Assembly: GCA_046760105.1 (NCBI GenBank)
Contig: JBHIDJ010000026.1
Coordinates: 1-28,753, forward strand
DNA length: 28,753 bases
Direction: 5' to 3'
Source: JBHIDJ01 sp046760105
GTDB taxonomy: Bacteria > Pseudomonadota > Gammaproteobacteria > Acidiferrobacterales > SPGG2
Positions 14,962 to 22,997 of this stretch are shown one piece after another. The position numbers and the translations under genes were made by a program. The first letter of the stretch is position 1. The number at the start of each line of letters is the position of its first letter. The notes under the pieces were generated by a model. That model saw only the letters and a list, made by a program, of their open reading frames with translations, did no database searches and was not told the origin of the DNA.

Positions 14962-15946
14962 CGGCACTGATTCTTACAACCGTTCTTCCGGTAGCGGCGC
15001 CCTTGATCAAACGATCGAATACGGGGGACATTTCGTCGAGCGAAACGGTCCTGGCAACAATCTTATCGAGGTGCTGTGGGCGCATATCGCTCGCCAAACG
15101 CTTCCATACGCGATGTCTCACATCGACGGAACAATAAACCGAATTGATGCCGAGCAGGTTCACACCACGCAGGATGAACGGCATCACCGTTGTATTGAGC
15201 TCATGTCCCGCCGCCAAGCCGATGGAGGCGATATTCCCCATCGGTACCACCGTACGCGTGAAATACGCCAGTATCTCACCGCCCAGGTTGTCCACTGCAC
15301 CACCCCAGAGCGCTTTTTCAAGCGGGCGTTTGCCCATGTCAAGATCCTGACGGGACCGCACTTCGCTCGCCCCGATCCCCTTCAGGTAAGCTTCTGCATC
15401 GGACTTGCCGCTTATGGCAACGACCTCGTAGCCAAGTCCTGCCAGTATGTCGATGGCCACGCTGCCGACGCCGCCGGTGGCACCATTGACGGCGATCGGA
15501 CCTTTGTCAGGTTTTTGGTCGTTATGCTCCATCTGGTATACGGCCAGGCCTGCCGTGAACCCTGCCGTCCCCAATGCCATCGTATCAAATAAGTTCATAC
15601 CCTCAGGCATGGGCACTACCCATGCGGCGGGGACGCGTACATATTCCGCGTAGCCCCCATCGTGCGTTTCGCTTAGCCCTTGACCTGTAACCAGAACTTC
15701 GTCGCCTTCGCGGAAACGTTCATCGGTCGAAGAGGCCACCACGCCAGAGACATCAATGCCACCAACTAGCGGAAACTTCCGTAGGATTTTCCCTTTGCCA
15801 GTGGCGGCGAGTGCATCTTTGTAGTTGATATCGGAATAAGCCGCTTTGATGAGCACTTCACCTTCGGAAAGGTCATCGAGACTGATCTCTTCTACACCTG
15901 CCTTGCCTTTGTCATCATGAATGCGAAATGCACGAAATTTATTCAT
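14954..15946 (-). CDS. acuI: AcuI/YhdH family acrylyl-CoA reductase (NADPH)
   Basis: The 330-residue zinc-independent medium-chain dehydrogenase shows YSDINYKDALAATGKGKI, the family-specific PLVGGIDVSGVV, VTGQGLSETHDGGYAEYVRV and the nucleotide-binding VNGATGGVGSVAIDILAGLG, ending with the AcuI/YhdH-like segment PHLD-type QHLDKIVARTVSLDEM. Length and motifs match AcuI, which reduces toxic acryloyl-CoA to propionyl-CoA with NADPH. Its place behind leucine-degradation genes suits a housekeeping role in short acyl-CoA metabolism, though substrate here is inference. The start has GGAG about 13 bases upstream. Both flanking spacers hold short-period inverted repeats. Confidence 0.9.
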   Translation of the reverse strand: MNKFRAFRIHDDKGKAGVEEISLDDLSEGEVLIKAAYSDINYKDALAATGKGKILRKFPLVGGIDVSGVVASSTDERFREGDEVLVTGQGLSETHDGGYAEYVRVPAAWVVPMPEGMNLFDTMALGTAGFTAGLAVYQMEHNDQKPDKGPIAVNGATGGVGSVAIDILAGLGYEVVAISGKSDAEAYLKGIGASEVRSRQDLDMGKRPLEKALWGGAVDNLGGEILAYFTRTVVPMGNIASIGLAAGHELNTTVMPFILRGVNLLGINSVYCSVDVRHRVWKRLASDMRPQHLDKIVARTVSLDEMSPVFDRLIKGAATGRTVVRISAED

Positions 15947-15961
15947 TTGTAGTTAAACTCC

Positions 15962-16139
15962 GAGTTAGAAGTTTGAAGTTACAAGTAACAAGTATTTTAC
16001 CCCGAGTAACAAATACGAAGTAGGAAGATAAAAAGATTAGTCGGCGAACCAGAGACGCGGATCGTGACTAATAACTCTATATTTCCAATCCACGTGCCGC
16101 ATTTTAACCTGCTACTTCAGACTTCCTACTTCCCACTCG
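15962..16139. repeat. degenerate heptamer repeats (AAGTxxG-type) in acuI/liuE spacer
   Basis: On the left, AGTTAGA AGTTTGA AGTTACA AGTAACA repeat with a seven-base period (about 15963-15993), followed by a weaker second block AGTAACAAATACGAAGTAGGA (partly, about 16004-16026). On the right, the same theme is inverted, TACTTCAGACTTCCTACTTC (from 16113), again with a seven-base period. The stop codon of liuE (16126-16128) and its last two codons lie inside the right-hand block. The middle, 16032-16110, is AT-rich and without recognised features. Confidence 0.7.
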
Positions 16140-17025
16140 CTTTTGCCACTTTGCTTTGACTTTCACGATTGAGCTTGGCGTTGATGAATCGACCTACGTC
16201 GATGAGTTTGTCCAGATCCACACCCGTTTCAATGCCAAGACCCTGCAACATATAAAGCACATCTTCGGTTGCGACATTTCCCGTTGCCCCGTTCGCATAA
16301 GGGCAGCCACCGAGCCCGGAGACAGAGGCATCAACGACCGACACGCCAAGCTCCAGACACGCCAATATATTCGCAAGGGCCTGCCCGCGGGTATCGTGAA
16401 AATGAATAGCGAGGTGCTCCATCGGCACCTTGCGCGCGGCCGCGGCAAGCATTTCCTTCGCCTGCAAGGGTGTACCGACACCGATGGTATCGCCCAAAGA
16501 AATTTCATAACAGCCAAGCTCATGTAACTGCTGGACAAGCGTGGCGACGCGCTCACGGTCGACAGCCCCTTCATACGGGCACCCTAGAACACAAGAGATG
16601 TAGCCACGGACACGCACGTCGGCAGATTTGGCTTTGACGATTACCGGCTTAAATCGCTCAATCGATTCATCGATAGAGCAGTTCGTGTTCTTTTGCGAGA
16701 ACGTTTCTGAGGCGGCGGTGAAGATCGCAATCTCCCTGACACCGGCAGCAAGTGCACGCTCCATACCCTTGGTGTTAGGTACGAGTACGGGATAGGCGAC
16801 GTCAGGTCTGCGCGTGATGCGCGACATGACCTCTTCGGCGTCTGCCAGTTGTGGGACCCACTTCGGGCTCACAAAGCTTGTGGTCTCGATGACGGACAGA
16901 CCGGTATCACCCAGCCGATTGATAAACTCGACCTTGGTCTCCGTGTCTATCGGCGTTGGTTCGTTTTGCAGGCCATCGCGAGGACCGACCTCGACCAGCT
17001 TGACGCGCTTCGGGTAGCCCTTCAT
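16126..17025 (-). CDS. liuE: hydroxymethylglutaryl-CoA lyase
   Basis: The 299-residue TIM-barrel enzyme cleaves 3-hydroxy-3-methylglutaryl-CoA into acetyl-CoA and acetoacetate, the last step of leucine breakdown. The start VKLVEVGPRDGLQNE, the segment TTSFVSPKWVPQLADAEEV, the metal-binding HFHDTRGQALAN and the catalytic loop GLGGCPYANGATGN (with the active-site Cys) are all present, so the enzyme should be functional. The ATG at 17025 has AAAAGGAT upstream and follows the liuC stop by 25 bp, so the two are cotranscribed. The last residues are encoded by the heptamer repeat block and may be freshly altered (SGK then TAG). Confidence 0.95.
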   Translation of the reverse strand: MKGYPKRVKLVEVGPRDGLQNEPTPIDTETKVEFINRLGDTGLSVIETTSFVSPKWVPQLADAEEVMSRITRRPDVAYPVLVPNTKGMERALAAGVREIAIFTAASETFSQKNTNCSIDESIERFKPVIVKAKSADVRVRGYISCVLGCPYEGAVDRERVATLVQQLHELGCYEISLGDTIGVGTPLQAKEMLAAAARKVPMEHLAIHFHDTRGQALANILACLELGVSVVDASVSGLGGCPYANGATGNVATEDVLYMLQGLGIETGVDLDKLIDVGRFINAKLNRESQSKVAKASGK

Positions 17026-17050
17026 GCCGTGATCCTTTTGAGAGGTGGCG

Positions 17051-17824
17051 TTACTTTATCCAGGTCGGTTTGCGTTTCTCGAAGAAGGCGGTCATACCTT
17101 CCTGCCCTTCCGGGGAGACACGCAGGCGCGCGATTAAGTCAACTGTGTCAGCATCTTCGCGGGCGTGTGCGAGTTTGCCAACGAGCTGCTTACACTCGGT
17201 CAGTGCTTGGGGCCCTCCCTTAAGCACCATACTAACCTGCGTTTCCACAGCTTGCGGCAGCTCCTCATCCTTGGCAACCTGATGAACCAATCCGATGCGC
17301 TTGGCCTCCTCGGCTCCTATGCGTTCCGCATTGAGGAAAAGTCGCCTCGCCTGCCGTCGGCCGATAGCGGCAATAACGTAAGGCGAAATGACCGACGGCA
17401 CTAATCCAAGCCTCACTTCTGTTAGCGCAAACTCTGCGCGCTCACTGGCTACAACGATGTCGCAGCAGGCGATCAGTCCAACCGCACCGCCAAAGGCCGA
17501 ACCGTTGACCCATGCAATAGTCGGCTTATTAAGGTTGTCCAACGTCTGCAGCAAGTCAGCTAGTCGCTGCGCATCCTGGCGGTTTGTCTCTTCATCATAC
17601 TTCGCCATACTGCGCATCCATTCCAGATCCGCTCCGCTTGAAAAGGATTTGCCTGCACCCGTCAATATCACTACCCGGGTTGCACTGACGCGTTCGATCT
17701 CCTGCAACTTCGTCAGGAGCGCGTTTATCAACTGATCATCGAACGCGTTGTGTCGCTCGAGGCGGTTCAGCGTGAGCGTACAAACACCGCGATCGTCAAT
17801 TTCAACGAGCAAGGAGTCAGTCAT
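17051..17824 (-). CDS. liuC: 3-methylglutaconyl-CoA hydratase (enoyl-CoA hydratase family)
   Basis: The ATG at 17824 gives 257 residues (a GTG one codon earlier is possible). Crotonase-fold landmarks are FSSGADLEWMRSMAK, with the oxyanion-hole backbone, and NGSAFGGAVGLIACCDIVVA. The segment FALTEVRLGLVPSVISPYVI is typical of methylglutaconyl-CoA hydratases (LiuC) rather than general enoyl-CoA hydratases. It hydrates 3-methylglutaconyl-CoA to HMG-CoA, between the carboxylase (LiuB) and the lyase (LiuE), whose genes flank it. A 164-bp spacer with nonamer repeats separates it from liuB. Confidence 0.92.
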   Translation of the reverse strand: MTDSLLVEIDDRGVCTLTLNRLERHNAFDDQLINALLTKLQEIERVSATRVVILTGAGKSFSSGADLEWMRSMAKYDEETNRQDAQRLADLLQTLDNLNKPTIAWVNGSAFGGAVGLIACCDIVVASERAEFALTEVRLGLVPSVISPYVIAAIGRRQARRLFLNAERIGAEEAKRIGLVHQVAKDEELPQAVETQVSMVLKGGPQALTECKQLVGKLAHAREDADTVDLIARLRVSPEGQEGMTAFFEKRKPTWIK

Positions 17825-17867
17825 CACGAGTCTCTAAAGTTCTGTCCACTGTAAGCGCCCTACCATC

Positions 17868-17961
17868 AACGCAGAGGACGCAGAGGCGCGGAGATCGCAA
17901 AAAATTAAGAACAATAAGATTATCTCCTCTGCGTACTCGGCGCCTCCGCGAACTCCGCGTC
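17868..17961. repeat. inverted nonamer repeats (ACGCAGAGG) in liuC/liuB spacer
   Basis: The left block reads ACGCAGAGG ACGCAGAGG CGCGGAG (17869-17893), two exact nine-base units and a partial third. After an A-rich centre (17894-17923) the right block CTCCTCTGCGTACTCGGCGC and CTCCGCGAACTCCGCGTC (17924-17961) carries the same theme in inverse. The two blocks could pair into a long imperfect hairpin. I recall such CTCTGCGTC-type repeats from the intergenic regions of many environmental genomes; their function is not known to me. Confidence 0.75.
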
Positions 17962-17988
17962 TGTTACGTGCCCGAATGCGACACGACG

Positions 17989-19596
17989 TTACATCCTGAA
18001 CACACCGAAATCTGTCTTCTCGATTGGCGCGTTCAAGGCTGCGGCGATACCCATCCCTAAAACATTGCGTGTGTCGACCGGATCGATTACCCCGTCGTCC
18101 CACAGGCGTGCCGTCGCGTAATAGGGATGGCCTTGCGATTCGTACTGCTCGCGCAGCTCGTTCTTGTATGCCTCCTCTTCTTCAGGACTCCATGTTCCCC
18201 CATGCGCTTCCAGACCGCCGCGCTTTACGATCGACAATACGGTTGCCGCGGACTCGCCGCCCATGACAGATATGCGCGCATTCGGCCACATCCAGAGCTG
18301 GCGTGGGCTGTAGGCGCGGCCACACATGGCGTAATTGCCGGCGCCGAACGAACCGCCGATGATTACCGTGAACTTCGGTACGTTCGCGCACGCTACAGCC
18401 GTAACCATCTTAGCGCCGTCCTTGGAGATACCTTCGTTTTCGAATTTCTTCCCCACCATAAAGCCAGCAATGTTCTGCAAAAACACGAGGGGTATTCCGC
18501 GTTGACTACAAAGCTGAATGAAGTGGGTCGCTTTCAGTGCCGATTCAGAAAAGAGGATACCGTTGTTGGCGACAATGCCGACGGGATAACCGAGGATGTG
18601 GCTGAAGCCGCACACCAGCGTCTTAGCATAGCGTGCCTTGAATTCATCGAAGTCCGAGCCATCGACAATGCGGGCGATGATTTCACGCACATCGTACTGA
18701 TAGCGCGCGTCGCGCGGTATCACACCATAAATCTCTTGCGCCGGATACTTCGGCTCGGCGACGGGTTTTGTCACAATGCTAGACACTTTCTGATAGTTTA
18801 GATCGGCAATGATGTCTCGCACGATGTTAAGCGCATGGTCATCATCGTCTGCCAAGTGATCGGCGACACCAGATATGCGTGTATGAACGTCACCGCCACC
18901 AAGCTCCTCGACATCGACGATCTCGCCGGTCGCCGCTTTTACCAGCGGTGGACCGCCGAGAAATATCGTCCCTTGATTCTTGACGATGATCGCCTCATCG
19001 GCCATCGCCGGCACATAGGCGCCGCCGGCAGTACAGGAACCCAACACCGCGGCGATTTGCGGGATCCCTTTCGCCGAGAGGCTGGCCTGGTTGTAGAAGA
19101 TGCGCCCGAAGTGGTCACGATCCGGAAACACCTCATCCTGCAAAGGAAGGAATGCACCGCCGGAATCGACGAGGTAGATACAAGGCAGTCGATTCTGCTC
19201 GGCGACCTCCTGCGCGCGCAAGTGTTTCTTGACGGTGACGGGATAGTAGGTACCGCCTTTAACGGTGGCATCGTTGGCGACGATGATCACTTCTTGCCCA
19301 TGTATGCGGCCGATGCCGGTTACGATTCCCGCGCTCGGGACTTCGTCGCTGTACATCCCGTTGGCAGCCAGAGCTGAGAACTCCACGAACGGGCTGTCTT
19401 TATCCAAAAGGATCTTTATGCGGTCTCGCGCCAGCAGCTTTCCTCGCTTGAGGTGTTTGTCGCGCGCCTTGCGTGGCCCACCCGCAGCCACCCGCTCAAG
19501 CCTGGCTTTCAGATCATTAACCAGCGAGTGCATGTTCGCGGCGTTCTCGGTGAATTGGCGTGATGATGTTTCGATCTTTGATTTTACGACGGGCAT
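17989..19596 (-). CDS. liuB: methylcrotonyl-CoA carboxylase, carboxyltransferase (beta) subunit
   Basis: The ATG at 19596 yields 535 residues, the usual length of LiuB/MccB; the frame is open to 19677 but the extension is not family-like. The AGGAG before the start is only one base away, so the ribosome binding site is unusual. Landmarks are RGKLLARDRIKILLD, VANDATVKGGTYYPVTVKKH (LiuB-specific), YLVDSGGAFLPLQDEVFPDR, GSCTAGGAYVPAMADE and the C-terminal GAGNYAMCGRAYSPRQLWMW. It transfers the carboxyl group from biotin to 3-methylcrotonyl-CoA. The biotin-bearing partner LiuD is not encoded in the window. It lies 102 bp behind the E2 gene. Confidence 0.95.
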   Translation of the reverse strand: MPVVKSKIETSSRQFTENAANMHSLVNDLKARLERVAAGGPRKARDKHLKRGKLLARDRIKILLDKDSPFVEFSALAANGMYSDEVPSAGIVTGIGRIHGQEVIIVANDATVKGGTYYPVTVKKHLRAQEVAEQNRLPCIYLVDSGGAFLPLQDEVFPDRDHFGRIFYNQASLSAKGIPQIAAVLGSCTAGGAYVPAMADEAIIVKNQGTIFLGGPPLVKAATGEIVDVEELGGGDVHTRISGVADHLADDDDHALNIVRDIIADLNYQKVSSIVTKPVAEPKYPAQEIYGVIPRDARYQYDVREIIARIVDGSDFDEFKARYAKTLVCGFSHILGYPVGIVANNGILFSESALKATHFIQLCSQRGIPLVFLQNIAGFMVGKKFENEGISKDGAKMVTAVACANVPKFTVIIGGSFGAGNYAMCGRAYSPRQLWMWPNARISVMGGESAATVLSIVKRGGLEAHGGTWSPEEEEAYKNELREQYESQGHPYYATARLWDDGVIDPVDTRNVLGMGIAAALNAPIEKTDFGVFRM

Positions 19597-19698
19597 ACTC
19601 CTATCTCGCGTTCGAAAATCCGCCCGCGTGGGCACAGACAACGCCCGGCCCCCTTTGTACCAATGGAGTGCCAGCACGCACCCTACATGATATACGCG

Positions 19699-20802
19699 TT
19701 AATCGGGTAATTGCAGATCCTTCATGACCGCCACCAAGAAGCGTGTGGCCTCTCCTCCAGTGACGGCACGGTGATCGAAGGTCAGCGAGAGTGGCAGGAT
19801 GCGATGCACGGCAGGGTTGCCGTCGACGGCGACGACTTCGTCACGAGCATGACCTGCTCCCAAGATCGCGACGGTAGGCGGTACGACAACGGGATCGGCA
19901 TAGCGGCCCCCGATGGTTCCGAAGTTCGAAAGGGTGAAGGTGTAACCGCGCAGCTCTTCCGGCGGCACAGTGCGCGCTTTGACATCCGCCTTGAGCCTTT
20001 CAAGACCCTTACGCAGATCGGCTAGATCGCGATTGGCGACATCGTTCAACACCGGCACGAAAAGACCGTCTTCCGTATCAACCGCGATGCCAAGATCGAT
20101 CTTCTCGATTACCCGACGCCCTATCGCATGGTCGTCAAACCAGGCATTGAGCGAGGGCTCTGCCTTGCAACCCGCGACAATGGCGCGGATTAAGCGCAGG
20201 GTCGCGTCTTCGCCTTTTTTCCATGCGTCGATATCAGCATCGTCCACAACGGTAACCGCAGCGACCTCTTCGTGCGCCTGCGTCATACTGCGGGCCATGG
20301 CCCGGCGTACACCCCGCAGGAGTTCCAGCGGCCCCATCTCTGCCAATATCTTTGCCGCCCGCTGCACATCGGCGGCGGTCACCGTGTCATCCGGGCCACT
20401 CGGTCTGACGATCGAGATATCGACGTTTAACCGCTTGGCAAGTGCCCGCACCGCGGGCACCGCCTTGACACCTTCGGCTCCCCCCGGTTTCTCCCTGACG
20501 ACCTCTTTACCGACCTCCACCCGGCCGACGACCGTGCCTTTATCAGCGGGCTCGGCGGGCTGAGCCGCTTCACCTTCAAACTCTACGAGGGGATCGCCAA
20601 CCTGGAGGATGTCGCCGGGATTACCGTTGAGTTTCTGAATGCGTCCGCTTTGTGGACTAGGAATGTCGACAATGGCTTTGGCGGTCTCCACCGAGACGAG
20701 AAGTTCGTCAGCTTTGACCTGGTCTCCTACAGATACGTGCCACTCTCGAATCTCGGCTTCCTGCAGACCCTCGCCGAGATCGGGGAGTTTAAAAATGCTC
20801 AT
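19699..20802 (-). CDS. bkdB: 2-oxo acid dehydrogenase E2 (dihydrolipoyl acyltransferase), branched-chain type
   Basis: The ATG at 20802 overlaps the E1beta stop (ATGA), giving 367 residues; the 70-residue upstream extension is only frame readthrough. The single lipoyl domain (1-75) has the lipoylated lysine K42 in SVETAKAIVDIP. The peripheral-subunit-binding domain is about 114-150 (VPAVRALAKRLNVDIS). The catalytic domain covers the rest. The active-site motif is DHRAVTGGEA: H344 is present but Thr348 stands where HxxxDG has Asp. This may be normal for this subfamily. The substrate (pyruvate or branched-chain oxo acids) is set by context: leucine dehydrogenase heads the operon. Confidence 0.87.
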   Translation of the reverse strand: MSIFKLPDLGEGLQEAEIREWHVSVGDQVKADELLVSVETAKAIVDIPSPQSGRIQKLNGNPGDILQVGDPLVEFEGEAAQPAEPADKGTVVGRVEVGKEVVREKPGGAEGVKAVPAVRALAKRLNVDISIVRPSGPDDTVTAADVQRAAKILAEMGPLELLRGVRRAMARSMTQAHEEVAAVTVVDDADIDAWKKGEDATLRLIRAIVAGCKAEPSLNAWFDDHAIGRRVIEKIDLGIAVDTEDGLFVPVLNDVANRDLADLRKGLERLKADVKARTVPPEELRGYTFTLSNFGTIGGRYADPVVVPPTVAILGAGHARDEVVAVDGNPAVHRILPLSLTFDHRAVTGGEATRFLVAVMKDLQLPD

Positions 20803-21779
20803 TGCATCTCCATTACTTTCCTGACTGCCATGACAATCCGTTCCGTGTCCGGCATATACTGCTTCTCCAGCCTGGAGAGCGGCATTACCGTATCGTAGCC
20901 GGCCACTCTTTGTACCGGCGCCATCAGGTAAAGCAACCCGCGCTCGGCGAGCTGCGCTGCAATCTCGGCTCCAAACCCCGCTGTCTGCGGTGCCTCGTGC
21001 ACAATCACGCAACGCCCCGTTTTCTCGACCGATTGAAGAATGGTGCCCATATCCAGTGGCTTGATGGTCGCAGGATCGATCACCTCGACACTAATACCTT
21101 CCGCCGCCAACTGCTCAGCAGCCATCATACTTTCATGCGTCATCGCACCCCAGGTCACCAAGGTGACATCGGTTCCCTCACGCAAGACAAAACACACGTC
21201 CAGCGGCAACGCCTCGCCATCATCCGGGATATCTTGTTTTACAAGGCGATATATGCGTTTGGGTTCCAGGAATATCACCGGATCGGGATCGCGAATCGCA
21301 GCAAGCAACAAACCGTAGGCGCGCGAGGGTGAAGAGGGAATGACAACCCTGAGGCCAGGGATGTGTGCGAACATGGCCTCTGTACTCTCGGAGTGATGCT
21401 CCGGCGCATGGATCCCGCCACCGAAAGGCGCCCGCAACACCATGGGGCACGTGAGTCTTGCTCGGGTGCGGTAACGCAGCCGCGCGGCATGATTTAGGAT
21501 CTGGTCGATAGTCGGATAGATAAAGCCCATAAACTGGATCTCGGCCACAGGCCTCAAGCCCTGGGCCGCCATACCGATGGACATCCCCGCGATGAGGGTC
21601 TCCGCGAGCGGGGTGTCCATGACACGCTCCTTGCCGAAGCGCTCCTGTAACCCGACGGTCGCGCGAAACACGCCCCCATTGACACCTACGTCCTCACCGA
21701 TCACCACGACGCTCTCGTCGGTCTGCATCTCATGGGCCAAGGCCAAGTTCACGGCTTCGACCAGCGTGACCTCAGTCAT
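20799..21779 (-). CDS. bkdA2: 2-oxo acid dehydrogenase E1 component, beta subunit
   Basis: The ATG at 21779 overlaps the last codons of E1alpha (eight bases), giving 326 residues; the frame continues upstream but only inside E1alpha. Landmarks are VVVIGEDVGVNGGVFRATVG, the TPLAETLIAGMSIGMAAQGL segment, the AEIQFMGFIYPTIDQILNHA region, APFGGGIHAPEHHSE and VIDPATIKPLDMGTI, all typical of the thiamine diphosphate-dependent E1beta. It pairs with E1alpha as a heterotetramer and feeds the acyl group to E2. The tight overlaps on both sides imply translational coupling of the three subunits. Confidence 0.92.
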   Translation of the reverse strand: MTEVTLVEAVNLALAHEMQTDESVVVIGEDVGVNGGVFRATVGLQERFGKERVMDTPLAETLIAGMSIGMAAQGLRPVAEIQFMGFIYPTIDQILNHAARLRYRTRARLTCPMVLRAPFGGGIHAPEHHSESTEAMFAHIPGLRVVIPSSPSRAYGLLLAAIRDPDPVIFLEPKRIYRLVKQDIPDDGEALPLDVCFVLREGTDVTLVTWGAMTHESMMAAEQLAAEGISVEVIDPATIKPLDMGTILQSVEKTGRCVIVHEAPQTAGFGAEIAAQLAERGLLYLMAPVQRVAGYDTVMPLSRLEKQYMPDTERIVMAVRKVMEMQ

Positions 21780-22914
21780 GGTCTGTCCCCCGCTTGGCTG
21801 CAAACTCACGCTGTCCAGCTAATGTGGCCGGTAACGTCTCGTATAGATAGTCGAACATCGCCTCAGGCGACTGCGGTGGCGTGGCGAGGTACTCTTGGAC
21901 TGCTTTCTCGACTTCAGCTGCGTATTCATCGTTCAATGCTTCCTCATCTTTCTCCGACCAATGGCCATTGTGGACCAAGTAATCGTGGAGGCGCTTTACT
22001 GGGTCGTACTTCCCTTGTTCTTCAAGCTCTTCTTTACTTCGATAACGGCTGGCATCGTCAGCAGTCGTGTGATCGCCTATGCGGTAGCTTAAGGCCTCGA
22101 TCAGGCTAGGGCCGTCGTCACTTCTGGCTTTTTCGAGTGCCAGTTCAGTGCAATGACGCACGGCGATGACATCGTTACCGTCGACCTGCTCACCTTCGAT
22201 GCCTGCCGCGATTGCCTTTTGCGCCAGCGTCTCTGCGCGCGTCTGCGCATGGCGCGGTACGGAAATCGCCCACTGGTTGTTACAGACTACAAAAACAATG
22301 GGTAACTGCCACGCCCCCGCGATGTTGAGTGCTTCGTAGAAATCTCCTTTCGATGTCGCACCGTCGCCTAGCGTACAAACGGTAACGCGTCGTCCGCGTC
22401 GTAATTTCATCGCACAGGCCACGCCGACGGCGTGTGGGACGTGCGTGGCAATGGGCACGCAGACGGGGAAATCCTCGCGCGGCCCGGCGTAATCCATGCC
22501 GCGTTCATCGCCACCCCAGTAGAGCAACAGTTCCTTCATAGTGACTCCACGAAGGAACATGGCACCAGATTCCCGATAGGTCGGCAACAGAACATCCTCA
22601 GTGCGCATCGCGCTGCCAACACCCACGAAACTTGCTTCCTGTCCTAGCGAAGAGGCATACGTGCCGAGTTGACCCGTGCGCTGCAAAGCGACTGCCTTCT
22701 TGTCGAACAAGCGCGTCAGCACCATCGCGCGATAAAGCTTAATCAGGTTCGCTGGATCGCGCACGAATTCTGGCAGCGGACCTTTCACTTCGCCATTGTG
22801 ATCCAGGAACTGGGTGTAATGGATCTCGAAACTCGCGACGCGCGTCGACACCGTACCCTCCATTACTCTGGCAGGCGCCCGCTTGCCAGCGGCCGATTTG
22901 TCAATGTGACTCAT
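21772..22914 (-). CDS. bkdA1: 2-oxo acid dehydrogenase E1 component, alpha subunit
   Basis: The 380-residue protein has the thiamine diphosphate motif GDG (183-185) to NN (212-213) in the stretch GDGATSKGDFYEALNIAGAW to VVCNNQWAISV, and the phosphorylation-loop analogue ASRYRSKEELEEQG. The N-terminal FEIHYTQFLDHNGEV is shared by branched-chain and pyruvate-type E1alpha of gammaproteobacteria. The ATG has AGGAAG upstream. It starts 83 bp after the leucine dehydrogenase gene. With leucine dehydrogenase upstream and leucine-degradation genes downstream, the complex most likely oxidises 4-methyl-2-oxopentanoate and other branched-chain oxo acids; annotation as pyruvate dehydrogenase is the alternative. 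Confidence 0.92.
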   Translation of the reverse strand: MSHIDKSAAGKRAPARVMEGTVSTRVASFEIHYTQFLDHNGEVKGPLPEFVRDPANLIKLYRAMVLTRLFDKKAVALQRTGQLGTYASSLGQEASFVGVGSAMRTEDVLLPTYRESGAMFLRGVTMKELLLYWGGDERGMDYAGPREDFPVCVPIATHVPHAVGVACAMKLRRGRRVTVCTLGDGATSKGDFYEALNIAGAWQLPIVFVVCNNQWAISVPRHAQTRAETLAQKAIAAGIEGEQVDGNDVIAVRHCTELALEKARSDDGPSLIEALSYRIGDHTTADDASRYRSKEELEEQGKYDPVKRLHDYLVHNGHWSEKDEEALNDEYAAEVEKAVQEYLATPPQSPEAMFDYLYETLPATLAGQREFAAKRGTDHD

Positions 22915-22997
22915 CTCGTTTCTTCCTGCTAGACGAGCGTTAGTTAAACAACGTGATACTGATTCTTATTAGCGTCCCGGTAGTACTCAGGCCTGTC

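Noticed and set aside
14928..17961. CRISPR array suggested by repeated units at 14.9, 16.0 and 17.9 kb
   Set aside because: Units are 7-9 bp, degenerate and inverted, without regular unique spacers, and no cas gene is present.
18127..18801. Long rightward frame (224 codons) opposite liuB
   Set aside because: Antisense to a full-length conserved carboxylase subunit; no recognisable domains.
20803..21012. 70-residue N-terminal extension of the E2 protein
   Set aside because: It lies fully inside E1beta in another frame and lacks a domain; the ATG in the ATGA overlap directly starts the lipoyl domain.
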